Assembly (NCBI GenBank): GCA_964418695.1
Contig: CAYQMN010000014.1
Coordinates: 1-64,000, forward strand
Direction of reading: 5' to 3'
Origin: Prado023 sp964418695
Lineage (GTDB): Bacteria; Actinomycetota; Actinomycetes; S36-B12; CAIYMF01
Length of the DNA stretch: 64,000 nucleotides
Shown here: piece by piece, positions 32,796 to 41,339 of the stretch
Numbering within the stretch: the first letter of the stretch is position 1
Layout of the letters: each line of letters opens with the position of its first letter
The notes under the pieces: generated by a model
Seen by the model: only the letters and a program-made list of their open reading frames with translations
Told to the model about the DNA's origin: nothing
Database searches by the model: none
Program-made: the position numbers and the translations under genes

Positions 32796-33225
32796 TCCGC
32801 GAGCCTAGGCCCGCCCGCCGACAGCCAGCCCGCTGCTCGCCGCGATGAGGCTCGCGGATCGGCCACCCCGCCAGCCTCGGCCCGCCGCGGACCCACCCAA
32901 CGCGAGCAGCTCCCGGCAACGCTGCCGAACCCAACGGGCAGACGAGTCGGCTGGCCTACGCGCCCCACGGGGCACACTCCTGACTAGGCGCCCGTTCTGC
33001 CAGGGCCCGCACCCCGACAGCCCCTCCTTGACCCGGGGACCATCCCGCCGGAGCCGGCCCCCTGTCCCGTCGGATCCGCCTTCGACCGCCCCCGAATGAC
33101 AGAGTCGGGGGCGGGCCAGCCGCACTCCAGCGGCGGATCATGCCCGCTTCGACACAGCCGGGCGGCCGGTCTGGGCGTGCGACAAAGACCGACCGGTCCG
33201 GGCATGCGACAGGAAGGGGTGCGCC
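32796..33225. other. Intergenic region with duplicated menE start segment
   Basis: 430 bp between divergent menE and the MFS gene. The segment around the menE start (32786-32822) recurs in degenerate form at 32857-32892 (GATCGGCCACCCCGCCAGCC), where the -10 is destroyed. Closer to the MFS gene, a 19-bp near-direct repeat CCGGTCTGGGCGTGCGACA (33166-33184) and CCGGTCCGGGCATGCGACA (33193-33211), 27 bp apart, may be regulator sites. No gene was recognised. Confidence 0.6.
32802..32807 (-). promoter_or_regulatory. -10 element of leaderless menE transcript
   Basis: TAGGCT on the minus strand, six bases before GTG 32795. No Shine-Dalgarno sequence is present, so transcription should begin at or within 1-2 nt of the start codon. 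Confidence 0.6.
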
Positions 33226-34509
33226 ATGGGTCTGCAACGGACGCCGATGACGTGGACCCTGTACGCGGCAACCGGGGCCTGGGCGTCGTTCGTCTACCTG
33301 ACCGGGCCGATCAGCCCGGTGCTGGCCGCGGATCTGGGCATCCCCGAGGCGTCCGCCGGCCTGGTGGGCACGGCGCTGGCGGCCGGCGGCGCGACGGCGG
33401 CGGTGTCGGCCAAGATCGCCCGGCGCATCGGGCGCGCCGCCGCGATCCGGCTGGGCCTGGGGATCGTCGCCCTGGCAACCGCCTGCCTGGGGCTCACCCA
33501 CTTCCTGTCACCCGGGTGGCCGACGTTCATCGCCGTCCTGCTCCTGGTCTACGTCGCGGCCATCGGTGGCGGCACGACGCTGAACGTGTCCACGGCCGAG
33601 CTGTCCGACCTGCACCCGAAGCACAGCGCGGCCGCGATCACCGAGGCGAACGCGGCGGCCGCGTGGACCGGGCTGCTCTCGCCCCTGCTCCTCGGTGCGG
33701 TGCTGGCCGCGGGGCTCGGCTGGTGGGTCGGCTTCTACCTGTGCCTGATCGTCGTGCTCTCGGCCCTGACCGGATTCATCCTCGCCCACCGAAGCCAGGG
33801 CGGGGGCGAACCCGAGCAGCACCCCCACCACACCATGCCCGCGGTGGACGAGCTCTACGAGCAGCCCCCGTCGGCCGTGACCCAGGCCCTGATCCAGGAC
33901 ACGACCCCAGACCCATCGGGGACCCTGCCGGCCCCGCGTGGGCTGCCCCGCCGCTACTGGGTGGCCATGGCGGCACTGTTCGCCGCCGCCGGTGCGGAGT
34001 TCGCCATCAACTTCTGGGGCTCCCCGCTCATCCAGTCGACGACCGGGGCCAGCGCGTCCTCGGCCACCGCGGTGATGTCGGCCAGCGTGGCCGGCCTGGC
34101 GGTCGGGCGCACCGTGGGAACTCGGGTGACCAACGCCCTGGGCTCGCACCGCACGCTCATCGGCGGGTTCCTGCTCGCGCTGGTCGGCTTCGTCATCCTG
34201 TGGACCGCCGGGGTGCTGCCGATCGCGGTCGTCGGGCTGTTCGTCGTGGGGCTCGGGCTGGCCACGCTGTTCCCGCTGGTCATCGACCGCGGGATCGCGC
34301 TGTCCGAGGGGCAGCCCGACCTGGCGATGGCGCGCGCCTCGCTGGTCCTCGGATCGGCGATCGGCGGCGCGCCCTTCCTCCTCGGCTTCCTGGGCGCGAT
34401 CGTCTCGGTCCAGACGGCCATGCTGCTCGTTCCGGTGCTCCTGGGTATCGGGATCGTGGGCGTCCTGGGCTCGCAGCCCGGTGCCCGCACCGCGGTCGCG
34501 TCGGGTTGA
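33226..34509 (+). CDS. MFS transporter
   Basis: 427 residues with 12 predicted helices in two halves joined by a cytosolic loop of about 65 residues (HRSQGGGEPEQHPHHTMPAV...). Typical major-facilitator features include the loop 2-3 region SAKIARRIGRAAAIRLG and PISPVLAADLGIPEASAGL in TM1-2. Substrate not predictable; drug or small-metabolite export is the commonest role of such proteins. RBS AGGAAGGGG lies 7-8 nt before ATG 33226. Confidence 0.9.
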   Translation: MGLQRTPMTWTLYAATGAWASFVYLTGPISPVLAADLGIPEASAGLVGTALAAGGATAAVSAKIARRIGRAAAIRLGLGIVALATACLGLTHFLSPGWPTFIAVLLLVYVAAIGGGTTLNVSTAELSDLHPKHSAAAITEANAAAAWTGLLSPLLLGAVLAAGLGWWVGFYLCLIVVLSALTGFILAHRSQGGGEPEQHPHHTMPAVDELYEQPPSAVTQALIQDTTPDPSGTLPAPRGLPRRYWVAMAALFAAAGAEFAINFWGSPLIQSTTGASASSATAVMSASVAGLAVGRTVGTRVTNALGSHRTLIGGFLLALVGFVILWTAGVLPIAVVGLFVVGLGLATLFPLVIDRGIALSEGQPDLAMARASLVLGSAIGGAPFLLGFLGAIVSVQTAMLLVPVLLGIGIVGVLGSQPGARTAVASG

Positions 34510-34537
34510 CCGGCGCAGGTCAGGGGCGTGGGATGAG

Positions 34538-35959
34538 GTGGTGCCCGCACCCGACGACTCCGCCCCGCCCGCTGTGCCGACGCCGGACCCCTCCGCCATC
34601 CCGCCTTCGGAACCGACCGGCACGGACTCCTCACCGGACGCCGAGCCACGCCCGTCCGGTCTGCTGACGCCCACCCTGACCCCGCCGCCCGCTGTGCCCG
34701 GTGCGCTGGTGGTCCGGCACCCGCGGCCCGAGGAGGAGCCGTGGCGCCGGGCTGCAGTGATCAGCACCTACGGTTCCCCATTCGCCCCGCGCGCAGAGGA
34801 GCAGGTCGCCCGCGACGACGACCTCATCCCGTTCGAGAACCGGCTCGTGGTTGCCGAGTGCGCGGCCGACGGCACGCAGCGGCTCCTCGGCGGCGCGGGT
34901 CGCCACGACTCGGCGCTCTCCTTGCCGGGCGGGGGACGGGTCCCGGTAGCCGGGCTGACCGGAGTCGGGGTGGCACCCGGCGAGCAGCACCGCGGGGCGT
35001 TCCGCGCCCTGGTCGAGGCGCACCTAGACGAGTGCCGGGAGCGCGGCGATGCCGCCTCGGTCCTCATGGCCTCATTGACCCCGCTCTACGGCCGGTTCGG
35101 ATACGGCTGCGCCACGCAGGCCGCGACCTGGCAGATCGATGCCCCGGTCGCGCGAGCGCTGCGCCCCGGCGCCCCCACCTCCGGGCGGGTGACGCTGGAG
35201 CACGGTCGCGGCGAGGCGCTGAACCGGCTGCTGCACGACGTCTGGGAGGCGGCTGGGACCCTGCGCGCGGGCTCGCTCACCCGATCGCCCGGGTGGTGGG
35301 ACGGGGTCCTGGGCTCCGAGCGGGGCTGGGTCGGCGGCGGCCCCCTGCTGGTCGGGCTGCACTGGACCCCGGCCGGCGACTGCGACGGCTTCGTGCTCTA
35401 CGACGTGGACCTGCGGCACGGTCGCGATCCGCTGGCTGAGTCCGAGGTGACGATCCGCGAGCTCGTGGCGGTCGACGTGGCCGCCGAGCTGGATCTCTGG
35501 CGGTTCGTCGCGGACCTGCCCTGGGTCCGGCAGATCGAGTGGGCCTACGGGCCGGTCGACCCGGCGCCTCTGTTCTGGCTGGCCGACACTCGCGCGCTGC
35601 GGCGCATGTGGCAGGCGGACTTCCTCTGGCTGCGCCCGCTCGACCTCGCGGCGCTCACGCGGCACCGTACGTTCGCTGGAGACGGAGTCGTCTCGATGCA
35701 GGTCGGCGACCCCCGATACCCGGACCTGGCCGGGCGATTCGACCTCGTGGTCACCGACGGCGTGGGCGCATGGGTGACCGGATCGGGTCCCGCGCAGCTG
35801 ACGCTGTCCGTGGCCGACCTGGGGGCCCTGTGGCTCGGCGACGTCTCCGCGCTGCGAGTCCTGGGCGCCGGGCGCATCTGGGGGGACGCCGGAGCGGCGC
35901 ACCTGCTCGACACGATGTTGGCCGTCCCGGCCGCACCCCGTTGCATGGCCAGGTTCTGA
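34538..35959 (+). CDS. Eis-like GNAT N-acetyltransferase
   Basis: 473 residues from GTG 34538. After a Pro/Ser/Thr-rich disordered leader of about 55 residues the fold begins at VVRHPRPEEEP. LTGVGVAPGEQHRGAFRALV is the acetyl-CoA-binding strand-loop-helix; a second GNAT half and a C-terminal sterol-carrier-like domain (GRFDLVVTDGVGAWV... LSVADLGALWLGDV) complete the layout of mycobacterial Eis, which acetylates aminoglycosides and lysines. The terminal carboxylate-bearing residue (...CMARF*) ends with Phe as in Eis. Start uncertain: the leader could be shorter. Substrate unknown. Confidence 0.85.
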   Translation: MVPAPDDSAPPAVPTPDPSAIPPSEPTGTDSSPDAEPRPSGLLTPTLTPPPAVPGALVVRHPRPEEEPWRRAAVISTYGSPFAPRAEEQVARDDDLIPFENRLVVAECAADGTQRLLGGAGRHDSALSLPGGGRVPVAGLTGVGVAPGEQHRGAFRALVEAHLDECRERGDAASVLMASLTPLYGRFGYGCATQAATWQIDAPVARALRPGAPTSGRVTLEHGRGEALNRLLHDVWEAAGTLRAGSLTRSPGWWDGVLGSERGWVGGGPLLVGLHWTPAGDCDGFVLYDVDLRHGRDPLAESEVTIRELVAVDVAAELDLWRFVADLPWVRQIEWAYGPVDPAPLFWLADTRALRRMWQADFLWLRPLDLAALTRHRTFAGDGVVSMQVGDPRYPDLAGRFDLVVTDGVGAWVTGSGPAQLTLSVADLGALWLGDVSALRVLGAGRIWGDAGAAHLLDTMLAVPAAPRCMARF

Positions 35960-36007
35960 CCGGCGCGCCGGGCGCACCCACCACCGACCCCGCGCGCTCG
36001 GCAGGGC

Positions 36008-36013
36008 TAGGTT
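36008..36013 (+). promoter_or_regulatory. -10 element of leaderless transcript
   Basis: TAGGTT six bases before ATG 36020; no ribosome binding site is present upstream of this start. Confidence 0.55.
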
Positions 36014-36019
36014 CGGTTC

Positions 36020-36217
36020 ATGACCGGTGTCGCGTGGTGGGAGCGGATCGATCCTGCCGTCCAGCAGTGGCTCATCGACAACAACGGCGACAGCGTCCCC
36101 GCCGAGATCGCCCGGCGCATCACCGACGCCGGCGGCGAGGTGAGCATCGGCCAGCCGTTGCCGGACGAGGTCGTCGACTGGATCGAGGCGGTCGCCAACG
36201 GCGAGCAGCCGCAGTGA
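36020..36217 (+). CDS. Conserved-looking 65-residue protein
   Basis: Begins MTGVAWWERIDPAVQQWLI and continues NNGDSVPAEIARRITDAGG, then DEVVDWIEAVANGE. It is compact, acidic, has clear codon bias and no signal peptide; I recall similar short proteins (DPAVxxWLIDNNGD) in other actinobacteria but know no function. It stands alone between the acetyltransferase and the ABC exporter. Confidence 0.75.
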   Translation: MTGVAWWERIDPAVQQWLIDNNGDSVPAEIARRITDAGGEVSIGQPLPDEVVDWIEAVANGEQPQ

Positions 36218-36274
36218 CCACCGGCTCTTCCCGAGGCTATTTCAACAACCGCTGATTCACGCGGCTGCGCGGCC

Positions 36275-36280
36275 TACTCT
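36275..36280 (+). promoter_or_regulatory. -10 element of leaderless ABC exporter transcript
   Basis: TACTCT six bases before ATG 36287; no ribosome binding site. Confidence 0.6.
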
Positions 36281-36286
36281 GACGCC

Positions 36287-37381
36287 ATGCGCGCCATGAT
36301 GCTCAAGGAGTTCCGTGAGCTCCGCCGGGATCACCGGACCGTCGGAATCCTGGTGATGATGCCCCTGATGCTGCTGATCGTCTTCGGCTACGCGGCGAAC
36401 TTCACGATCACCTCGGTGGAGACCGCCGTCGTCGGTCCGCAGGCCGAGCAGGTCGCGGCCTCGCTGCCGGAGTTCTTCGACGTCGAGACCATCGACCCGT
36501 CCGCCACCGTGGCCGACGCCGAGCGGCTGATCGTCGACAACAAGGTCGACGTCGTCCTGATCACCGGGAGCGGTGCGCCCGTGGCCAAGGTCGACGGCTC
36601 CAACCTGTTCGCTGCGCAAGCCGCGGTCTCGGTGCTCAACAAGGCCGGCGACCAGGTCCGCATCGAGATCATGTTCAACCCCGACCTCACCACCGCGTGG
36701 GTGATGGTCCCGGCGATCATCGGCCTCATTCTGACGTTCATCGGCACGATCGTGACCAGCATCGGCATGGTCCGCGAGCGCGAGACCGGCACGCTGGAGC
36801 AGCTGGCGGTCATGCCCATCCGGCCCAGCGCGGTGATCCTGGGCAAGATCGCGCCGTACTTCGTCCTCGCGGCCCTGGACATGACCGTCGTGACGGTGCT
36901 GGGGATGCTCCTGTTCGACGTCCCGTTCAACGGCAACCCCGCGCTCTTCGCGGTCGGCGCCGCACTGTTCCTGTTCGTGGTCCTGGGGCTGGGCGTGTTC
37001 ATCTCGACGGTCTCGCAGACCACCGGCCAGGCCATCCAGACCGCGTTCTTCTTCCTGCTCCCGCAGATCCTGCTGTCCGGGATGATCTTCCCGCTCGACG
37101 CGATCCCCTGGGGCGTGCGCTGGATCTCCTACCTGCTGCCGCTGACCTACTTCACGATGATCTCCCAGGGCGTGATGATCCGCGGCGCGGACATCGTCAG
37201 CCTCTGGCCGTCGTTCCTGGCGCTGACCCTCATGGCCACCGTCGTCTTCACCGGGGCGATCCTGCGCTTCCGCCGTGACCTGGCCCCGGGCCGCCGACAG
37301 CATCGGCGCGGCGGTGACGCCGACCCGGGCAGCCCCCCCGTCCTGGCCGCGCCGGCCCCCGGCCCTGTAGCGGGGGCGTGA
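36287..37381 (+). CDS. ABC-2 type exporter permease
   Basis: 364 residues: one N-terminal helix (ILVMMPLMLLIVFGYAANF), an external domain of about 130 residues, then five helices, as in the YbhS/YbhR and DrrB-like ABC-2 family. The coupling segment VRERETGTLEQLAVMPIRP between TM2 and TM3 is the family hallmark. The C-terminal 35 residues are basic/Pro-rich and cytosolic. It is followed by the double ATPase with a GTGATGA overlap. Exports drugs or lipids out of the cell; substrate unknown. Confidence 0.92.
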   Translation: MRAMMLKEFRELRRDHRTVGILVMMPLMLLIVFGYAANFTITSVETAVVGPQAEQVAASLPEFFDVETIDPSATVADAERLIVDNKVDVVLITGSGAPVAKVDGSNLFAAQAAVSVLNKAGDQVRIEIMFNPDLTTAWVMVPAIIGLILTFIGTIVTSIGMVRERETGTLEQLAVMPIRPSAVILGKIAPYFVLAALDMTVVTVLGMLLFDVPFNGNPALFAVGAALFLFVVLGLGVFISTVSQTTGQAIQTAFFFLLPQILLSGMIFPLDAIPWGVRWISYLLPLTYFTMISQGVMIRGADIVSLWPSFLALTLMATVVFTGAILRFRRDLAPGRRQHRRGGDADPGSPPVLAAPAPGPVAGA

Positions 37382-39485
37382 TGACGCGCGGGCCGGCCGG
37401 CCTGGCCGACGCGATCGTGGGGGGTGGCCCACGCCCGGATCTGGCCGGGGTCAGTCTGGACGCGCAGGCCGGCGCGGTCACCGCGGTGGTCGGCGGCGAC
37501 GGGGCGGGCAAGTCCACGACTCTGCGCGCGCTCATCGGCGAGGTGACGCTGACCAGCGGGGTGCAGTGGGCGCCGCCCGCCACCCGCGTGGGCTACCTGC
37601 CCGCCTCGACCGGCAGCTGGCCGGGCCTGACCGTCGCCGAGAACGTCGACTTCGTGGGCGGCTCCTACGGAGTCCCCCGCGGCGAGCTGGCCCGGCGCGC
37701 GGGCGACCTCCTGGACAGCACCGGCCTGGCCGAGTTCGGCAACCGCCCCGCGCGTCAGCTCTCCGGGGGCATGCGGCGCAAGCTCGGCGTCGTCCTGGCC
37801 TGCCTGCACCGCCCCGAGCTGCTCGTCCTCGACGAGCCGAGCACCGGCGTGGACCCGGTCAGCCGAGTCGACCTGTGGCGGCTCGCCGCACAGGCCGCTG
37901 CCGAAGGTGCGGCGGTCGTCATGAGCACCACCTACCTCGACGAGGCCGAGCGGGCCACGCGGGTGCTCGTCCTGTCCGAGGGGCGCTGCCTGGTCGAGGG
38001 ACCACCGGAGCAGGTGGTCGCGCAGTTCCCCGGCGCGCTCACCGAGGAGACCCACGCCGCCGAGGCCGCACTCGCCTGGCGCCGCGGCCGCTACCTGCGC
38101 CAGCTCTGGCCGGCCGGTGCCCCCCCGGCCGGTTCCGGCCGCCGGGTGAGCCCCGACCTGGAGGACGTCGTGATCGCCCGGTCGCTCCTTGGCCGAGCAG
38201 GAGACGACCCGATGAGCGCCCCGGGCCGCGAACCGGACCCCAGCGACGTCGGTCGTGATGTCGGCGCCAGCGCCGACATCACCGCCGCCGACATCACCGC
38301 CGCCGACCTCACCCCCGCCGCCTCCAGCACCGCCACCTCCAGCACCGCCGACGCCACCGCCACCGCCGACGCCACCGCCACCGCCGACGCCACCGCCANN
38401 NNNNNNNNNNNNNNNNNNNNNNNNNNNNNNNNNNNNNNNNNNNNNNNNNNNNNNNNNNNNNNNNNNNNNNNNNNNNNNNNNNNNNNNNNNNNNNNNNNAC
38501 CGCCGACGCCACCGCCACCGCCGACGCCACCGCCACCGCCGACGCCACCGCCACCGCCGACGCCACCGCCAACGCCGACCCGGCCGCGGCCGGCCCCAGC
38601 CCCGGCTTGGCCCGCCGGGCACCCCTGCTGGAGGTGCGCTCCCTGTCCAAGGTCTTTGGCCGGTTCCGCGCGGTGGACGACGTGTCCTTCCAGGTCGGGC
38701 CCGGCGAGGTCGTCGGCCTGCTCGGGGCCAACGGCGCGGGGAAGACCACCGCCCTGCGGATGGCCCTGGGGCTGTTGGGGCCGACCTCGGGCTGGACCGC
38801 GCTCATGGGTGGCCCGCCGGACCGCGCCGCGCGGCGCTCGATCGGCTACGTCAGCCAGGGCCTGGGTCTCTACGCCGACCTCAGCGTGCGCGAGAACGTG
38901 GCGTTCGTCGCGTCGGTGTACGGCGGACGCGCCGACGTCCCCGAAGGCATGACCGCGCTGGCCGACACCCTCGTCGGCCACCTGCCCCTAGGCCGCCAGC
39001 GCGAGCTGGCCTTCGCCTGCGCGGTCCTGCACGACCCGGCCCTGCTGGTGCTCGACGAGCCGACCTCCGGGGTGGGTGCCCTGGCCCGCACGCGGCTCTG
39101 GGAGTCGATCCGCGAGCGTGCCGAGGCGGGCGTCGGGGTGCTGGTCACCACCCACTACATGCAGGAGGCGCAACAGTGCGACCGGCTGCTGCTCATGTCC
39201 GGCGGGCGGCTCTTCGCCCAAGGCAGCGAGGCGCAGATCGTGGGTGACACGTCCGCCGTCCTGGTGCACACCGACGACTGGACCCGTGCGTTCGAGGTGC
39301 TGAGCGCGGCGGGCATCCCGGTGACGCTGTCGGGCACCTCGGTCCGGGTCGCCGACGTCCCAGGGGACCGGATCAGCGCCCTGCTGTCCGCTGCCGGGCT
39401 TGCCGCCCGTCTGGAGGCGGTCCCGGCGACGATCGAGGAGCGGATGACGGTGCTGGCAGCGGCCGGCGCGGGCCCGTCAGTGTGA
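37378..39485 (+). CDS. Double ABC ATPase (YbhF-like), interrupted by assembly gap
   Basis: Two nucleotide-binding domains joined by a TATADA-repeat linker. Domain 1: Walker A VGGDGAGKSTT, signature LSGGMRRKLGV, Walker B LLVLDEPSTGVDP. Domain 2 (from about 38620): GANGAGKTTALR, LPLGRQRELAFA in place of LSGGxxQ, and LLVLDEPTSGVG. The LPLG form of the second signature is also what I recall for YbhF/RbbA-type double ATPases. On both sides of the 100-N gap the repeat is read as the same peptide in the same phase, although with the nominal gap length the frames differ, so one continuous gene with a wrongly sized gap is inferred. No credible start codon precedes domain 2. GTG 37378 or ATG 37381 is the start. 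Confidence 0.82.
38346..38574 (+). repeat. 18-bp coding minisatellite in the ABC ATPase linker
   Basis: Units of ACCGCCACCGCCGACGCC encoding T-A-T-A-D-A, about three copies before and four after the gap. Preceding codons encode a related degenerate repeat (DITAADITAADL). Confidence 0.95.
38399..38498. other. Assembly gap (100 N)
   Basis: Exactly 100 Ns, the usual placeholder for unknown length, inside the 18-bp minisatellite. The true length is unknown and probably a repeat expansion. Confidence 0.99.
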
Positions 39486-39488
39486 GCT

Positions 39489-39529
39489 GGTAGTGAATAT
39501 GGCCCACTGAGTTGGCCATATTCACTACC
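39489..39529. terminator. Perfect 16-bp stem between convergent genes
   Basis: GGTAGTGAATATGGCC (39489-39504), 9-nt loop, GGCCATATTCACTACC (39514-39529), extendable by two more pairs past one mismatch. It is much more AT-rich than its surroundings, starts 4 nt after the ABC ATPase stop and lies 38 bp from the tetR stop. It has no T-tract, but as a strong symmetric hairpin between converging genes it may end transcription from both sides; a protein-binding or repeat-family role is also possible. Confidence 0.6.
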
Positions 39530-39567
39530 AACTCCGCACCAGCGCCGCCGCTCGGCCCGGGCCGAGG

Positions 39568-40185
39568 TCAGACCGGGGTGAACCGGCCGTCGAGGTGGCC
39601 CTGCACGACCGGTGCCACCCGGTCGATCAGCTCGTCGTGGCTCAGGGAGACGAACGGCTCCAGCTCCAGCACGTAGCGACCCCAGATCGCCCCGAGCAGC
39701 TGGGACGCGCCGAGCGCAGCCTGCTGCCGCGGATCGGGTCCGCGCGCGCAGGTGGCCAGCTGCGGCAGGAGCTCCTCGGTGAGGAACTCGCGGAACCCCC
39801 GGGCGCGTTGCGGGTCCAGCACGACCGATCGCAGGATCGCCAGCAGACGCGGCTGGAGCACCGGGTCTTCCCAGAGGGCGAGCATCGCCTCGCAGAGCCG
39901 CCGTCCCGCCTCCTCTCGGGGCCCGCCGAGGACCCGCCCGAGCAGGTCGGCCACGTCCACCGGCACATGGGTGGCCTCGCGGTACAGGCCCTCCTTGCCG
40001 TTGAAGAAGTGGTTGATCATCGCCGGGTCGACGCCGGCCCGCCCCGCGATCGAGCGCACCGTGGCCGCGGCGTAGCCGCGCTCGGCGAACTCGACCTGAG
40101 CCGCGGCCACGATCGCCCCGCGCGTGTCCTCGCCGGATCGCGGTCCACGCCGCCGCTTCCTGGGAGGTTCCTCGCCCGCGCGCAT
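39568..40185 (-). CDS. TetR-family repressor
   Basis: 205 residues. N-terminal helix-turn-helix: IVAAAQVEFAERGYAAATVR, then AGVDPAMINHFFNGKEGLYR. The C-terminal ligand domain resembles TetR_C regulators of drug exporters (VVLDPQRARGFREFL...). It lies convergent to the ABC exporter and its ATG has CACAAT 6 nt before it and no ribosome binding site (possible leaderless mRNA). A perfect 17-bp palindrome covers the promoter, indicating autoregulation. Confidence 0.92.
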   Translation of the reverse strand: MRAGEEPPRKRRRGPRSGEDTRGAIVAAAQVEFAERGYAAATVRSIAGRAGVDPAMINHFFNGKEGLYREATHVPVDVADLLGRVLGGPREEAGRRLCEAMLALWEDPVLQPRLLAILRSVVLDPQRARGFREFLTEELLPQLATCARGPDPRQQAALGASQLLGAIWGRYVLELEPFVSLSHDELIDRVAPVVQGHLDGRFTPV

Positions 40186-40195
40186 CGGTCCATTG

Positions 40196-40212
40196 TGGCC
40201 GTCGGACGGCCA
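40196..40212. promoter_or_regulatory. TetR operator, perfect 17-bp palindrome
   Basis: TGGCCGTCGGACGGCCA, arms of 8 bp around one base, beginning 10 bp upstream of the tetR start and directly abutting or overlapping its predicted -10 (CACAAT on the minus strand). Position and symmetry fit the operator of the adjacent repressor. Confidence 0.75.
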
Positions 40213-40303
40213 ACCGTGATCGCCGGGCAGCGGCGGTGGTGCTCAGGCGGCGGCCGTGGTGCGGCAGTCGCCGACCGGCGTGGGGTGGGGTTGGCCTGTC
40301 TGG

Positions 40304-41149
40304 TCAGTCGGCAGCGGTCCAGTGCCCGGTCGGCTCCAGGCCTCGTCCGCACGAGGGGAGCACGTCGCTGACCTCGCGGCGCAGCACCACCGCCACGCCA
40401 CCGCGACCAGGCACCGTCACCGTCGCGGTGGCCCGGTCCCCGTTCACCGCTACCTCGACCGGCAGCGGCGCGATGCCGTCGAATCCGGTGACCCGCCGAG
40501 CGTGCACCTCGGCGACCTGGGCCGGCGGGGCGAGGGTGCTGTGCCCGCGCAGGCTCTCGACCGGGGTTCGTCCCGCCTCGGCCGCGGCGAACAGGGCCTG
40601 CGCGCGGTCCCGGTCCAGCCGTCCGTGCAGCACGCCCCACGGGAGCACCAGCGCGGTCGGCGCGAACCGGTGACCGCCCAGATGCGTCGACGTGAGCAGG
40701 TGCCGCGCCATGTACGGGTCGGTGGCCAGCTCGCGGGCCAGAGCCCCGCCGAGATGCCCGCAGCAGCGGTCGCGCCGGCCGTTGGCGCACACCAGCAGCA
40801 GCGGCCCCTCGACCCGCTCGCCCCGTTCAGCCACCACCTGGTCGATCTCGGCCAGCTCCCAGTCGGCCACCTCGGCCGGCTCCGACAGCGCGATCCGGTG
40901 CAGCGCCGGATCGGAGCCGGCAGCGCGCCCGACCCATGCCTGCGGGGGCCTCTCGTGGCCCCGTGCCGGCCGGGCAAGGATGACCCGGACGCCCGCATCG
41001 CCGCGCGTCAGCGCCGCGCCGCCCCACGGCCCGGGCTCCTCGACCACCAGCCAGGTGTCCGCGCGAGGGGCGGTCCCGGCCATCGGCTCCCCGGACCACG
41101 CGCAGCGCACCGAGCACCACACGTCCGGTGTGGGCTCGGAGAGGGTCAC
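40304..41149 (-). CDS. Sucrase/ferredoxin-like (Suc_Fer) family protein
   Basis: 281 residues. The family's motifs are present: LLVCANGRRDRCCGHLG, with two or three potential ligand cysteines, and STHLGGHRFAPTALVLPWG, with the HxxxH-type His pair. These resemble thioredoxin-like 2Fe-2S proteins such as yeast Apd1, where Cys and His ligate the cluster. An upstream Cys pair (WCSVRCAWSG) may also take part. Physiological partner unknown; it is divergent from menB, which hints at a redox role near menaquinone metabolism, but this is weak. Confidence 0.85.
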   Translation of the reverse strand: MTLSEPTPDVWCSVRCAWSGEPMAGTAPRADTWLVVEEPGPWGGAALTRGDAGVRVILARPARGHERPPQAWVGRAAGSDPALHRIALSEPAEVADWELAEIDQVVAERGERVEGPLLLVCANGRRDRCCGHLGGALARELATDPYMARHLLTSTHLGGHRFAPTALVLPWGVLHGRLDRDRAQALFAAAEAGRTPVESLRGHSTLAPPAQVAEVHARRVTGFDGIAPLPVEVAVNGDRATATVTVPGRGGVAVVLRREVSDVLPSCGRGLEPTGHWTAAD

Positions 41150-41327
41150 GGTGGTCGATCACATCACACCGACCGTGCACCCGCCCCGCAGCAGCCGGCC
41201 GCGGAACGGCCGTCCCCACAGCATCCACCCGGCTCCGTACCCACCAGCGCCGCACGCGTCCCTACCCGCACGCATCCCCTCCCGCGCGCCCACCCGAGCG
41301 TCGCACGGGCCCACGCGCACCCTGGCC

Positions 41328-41333
41328 TACCCT
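41328..41333 (+). promoter_or_regulatory. -10 element of leaderless menB transcript
   Basis: TACCCT six bases before GTG 41340, no ribosome binding site. The same hexamer and spacing occur at menF. Confidence 0.6.
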
Positions 41334-41339
41334 GTGCGG

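Noticed and set aside
38607..39485. Second ABC ATPase as a separate gene starting at TTG 38607
   Set aside because: No ribosome site, and the same repeat peptide is read in phase on both sides of the gap, so fusion to the first domain is more likely.
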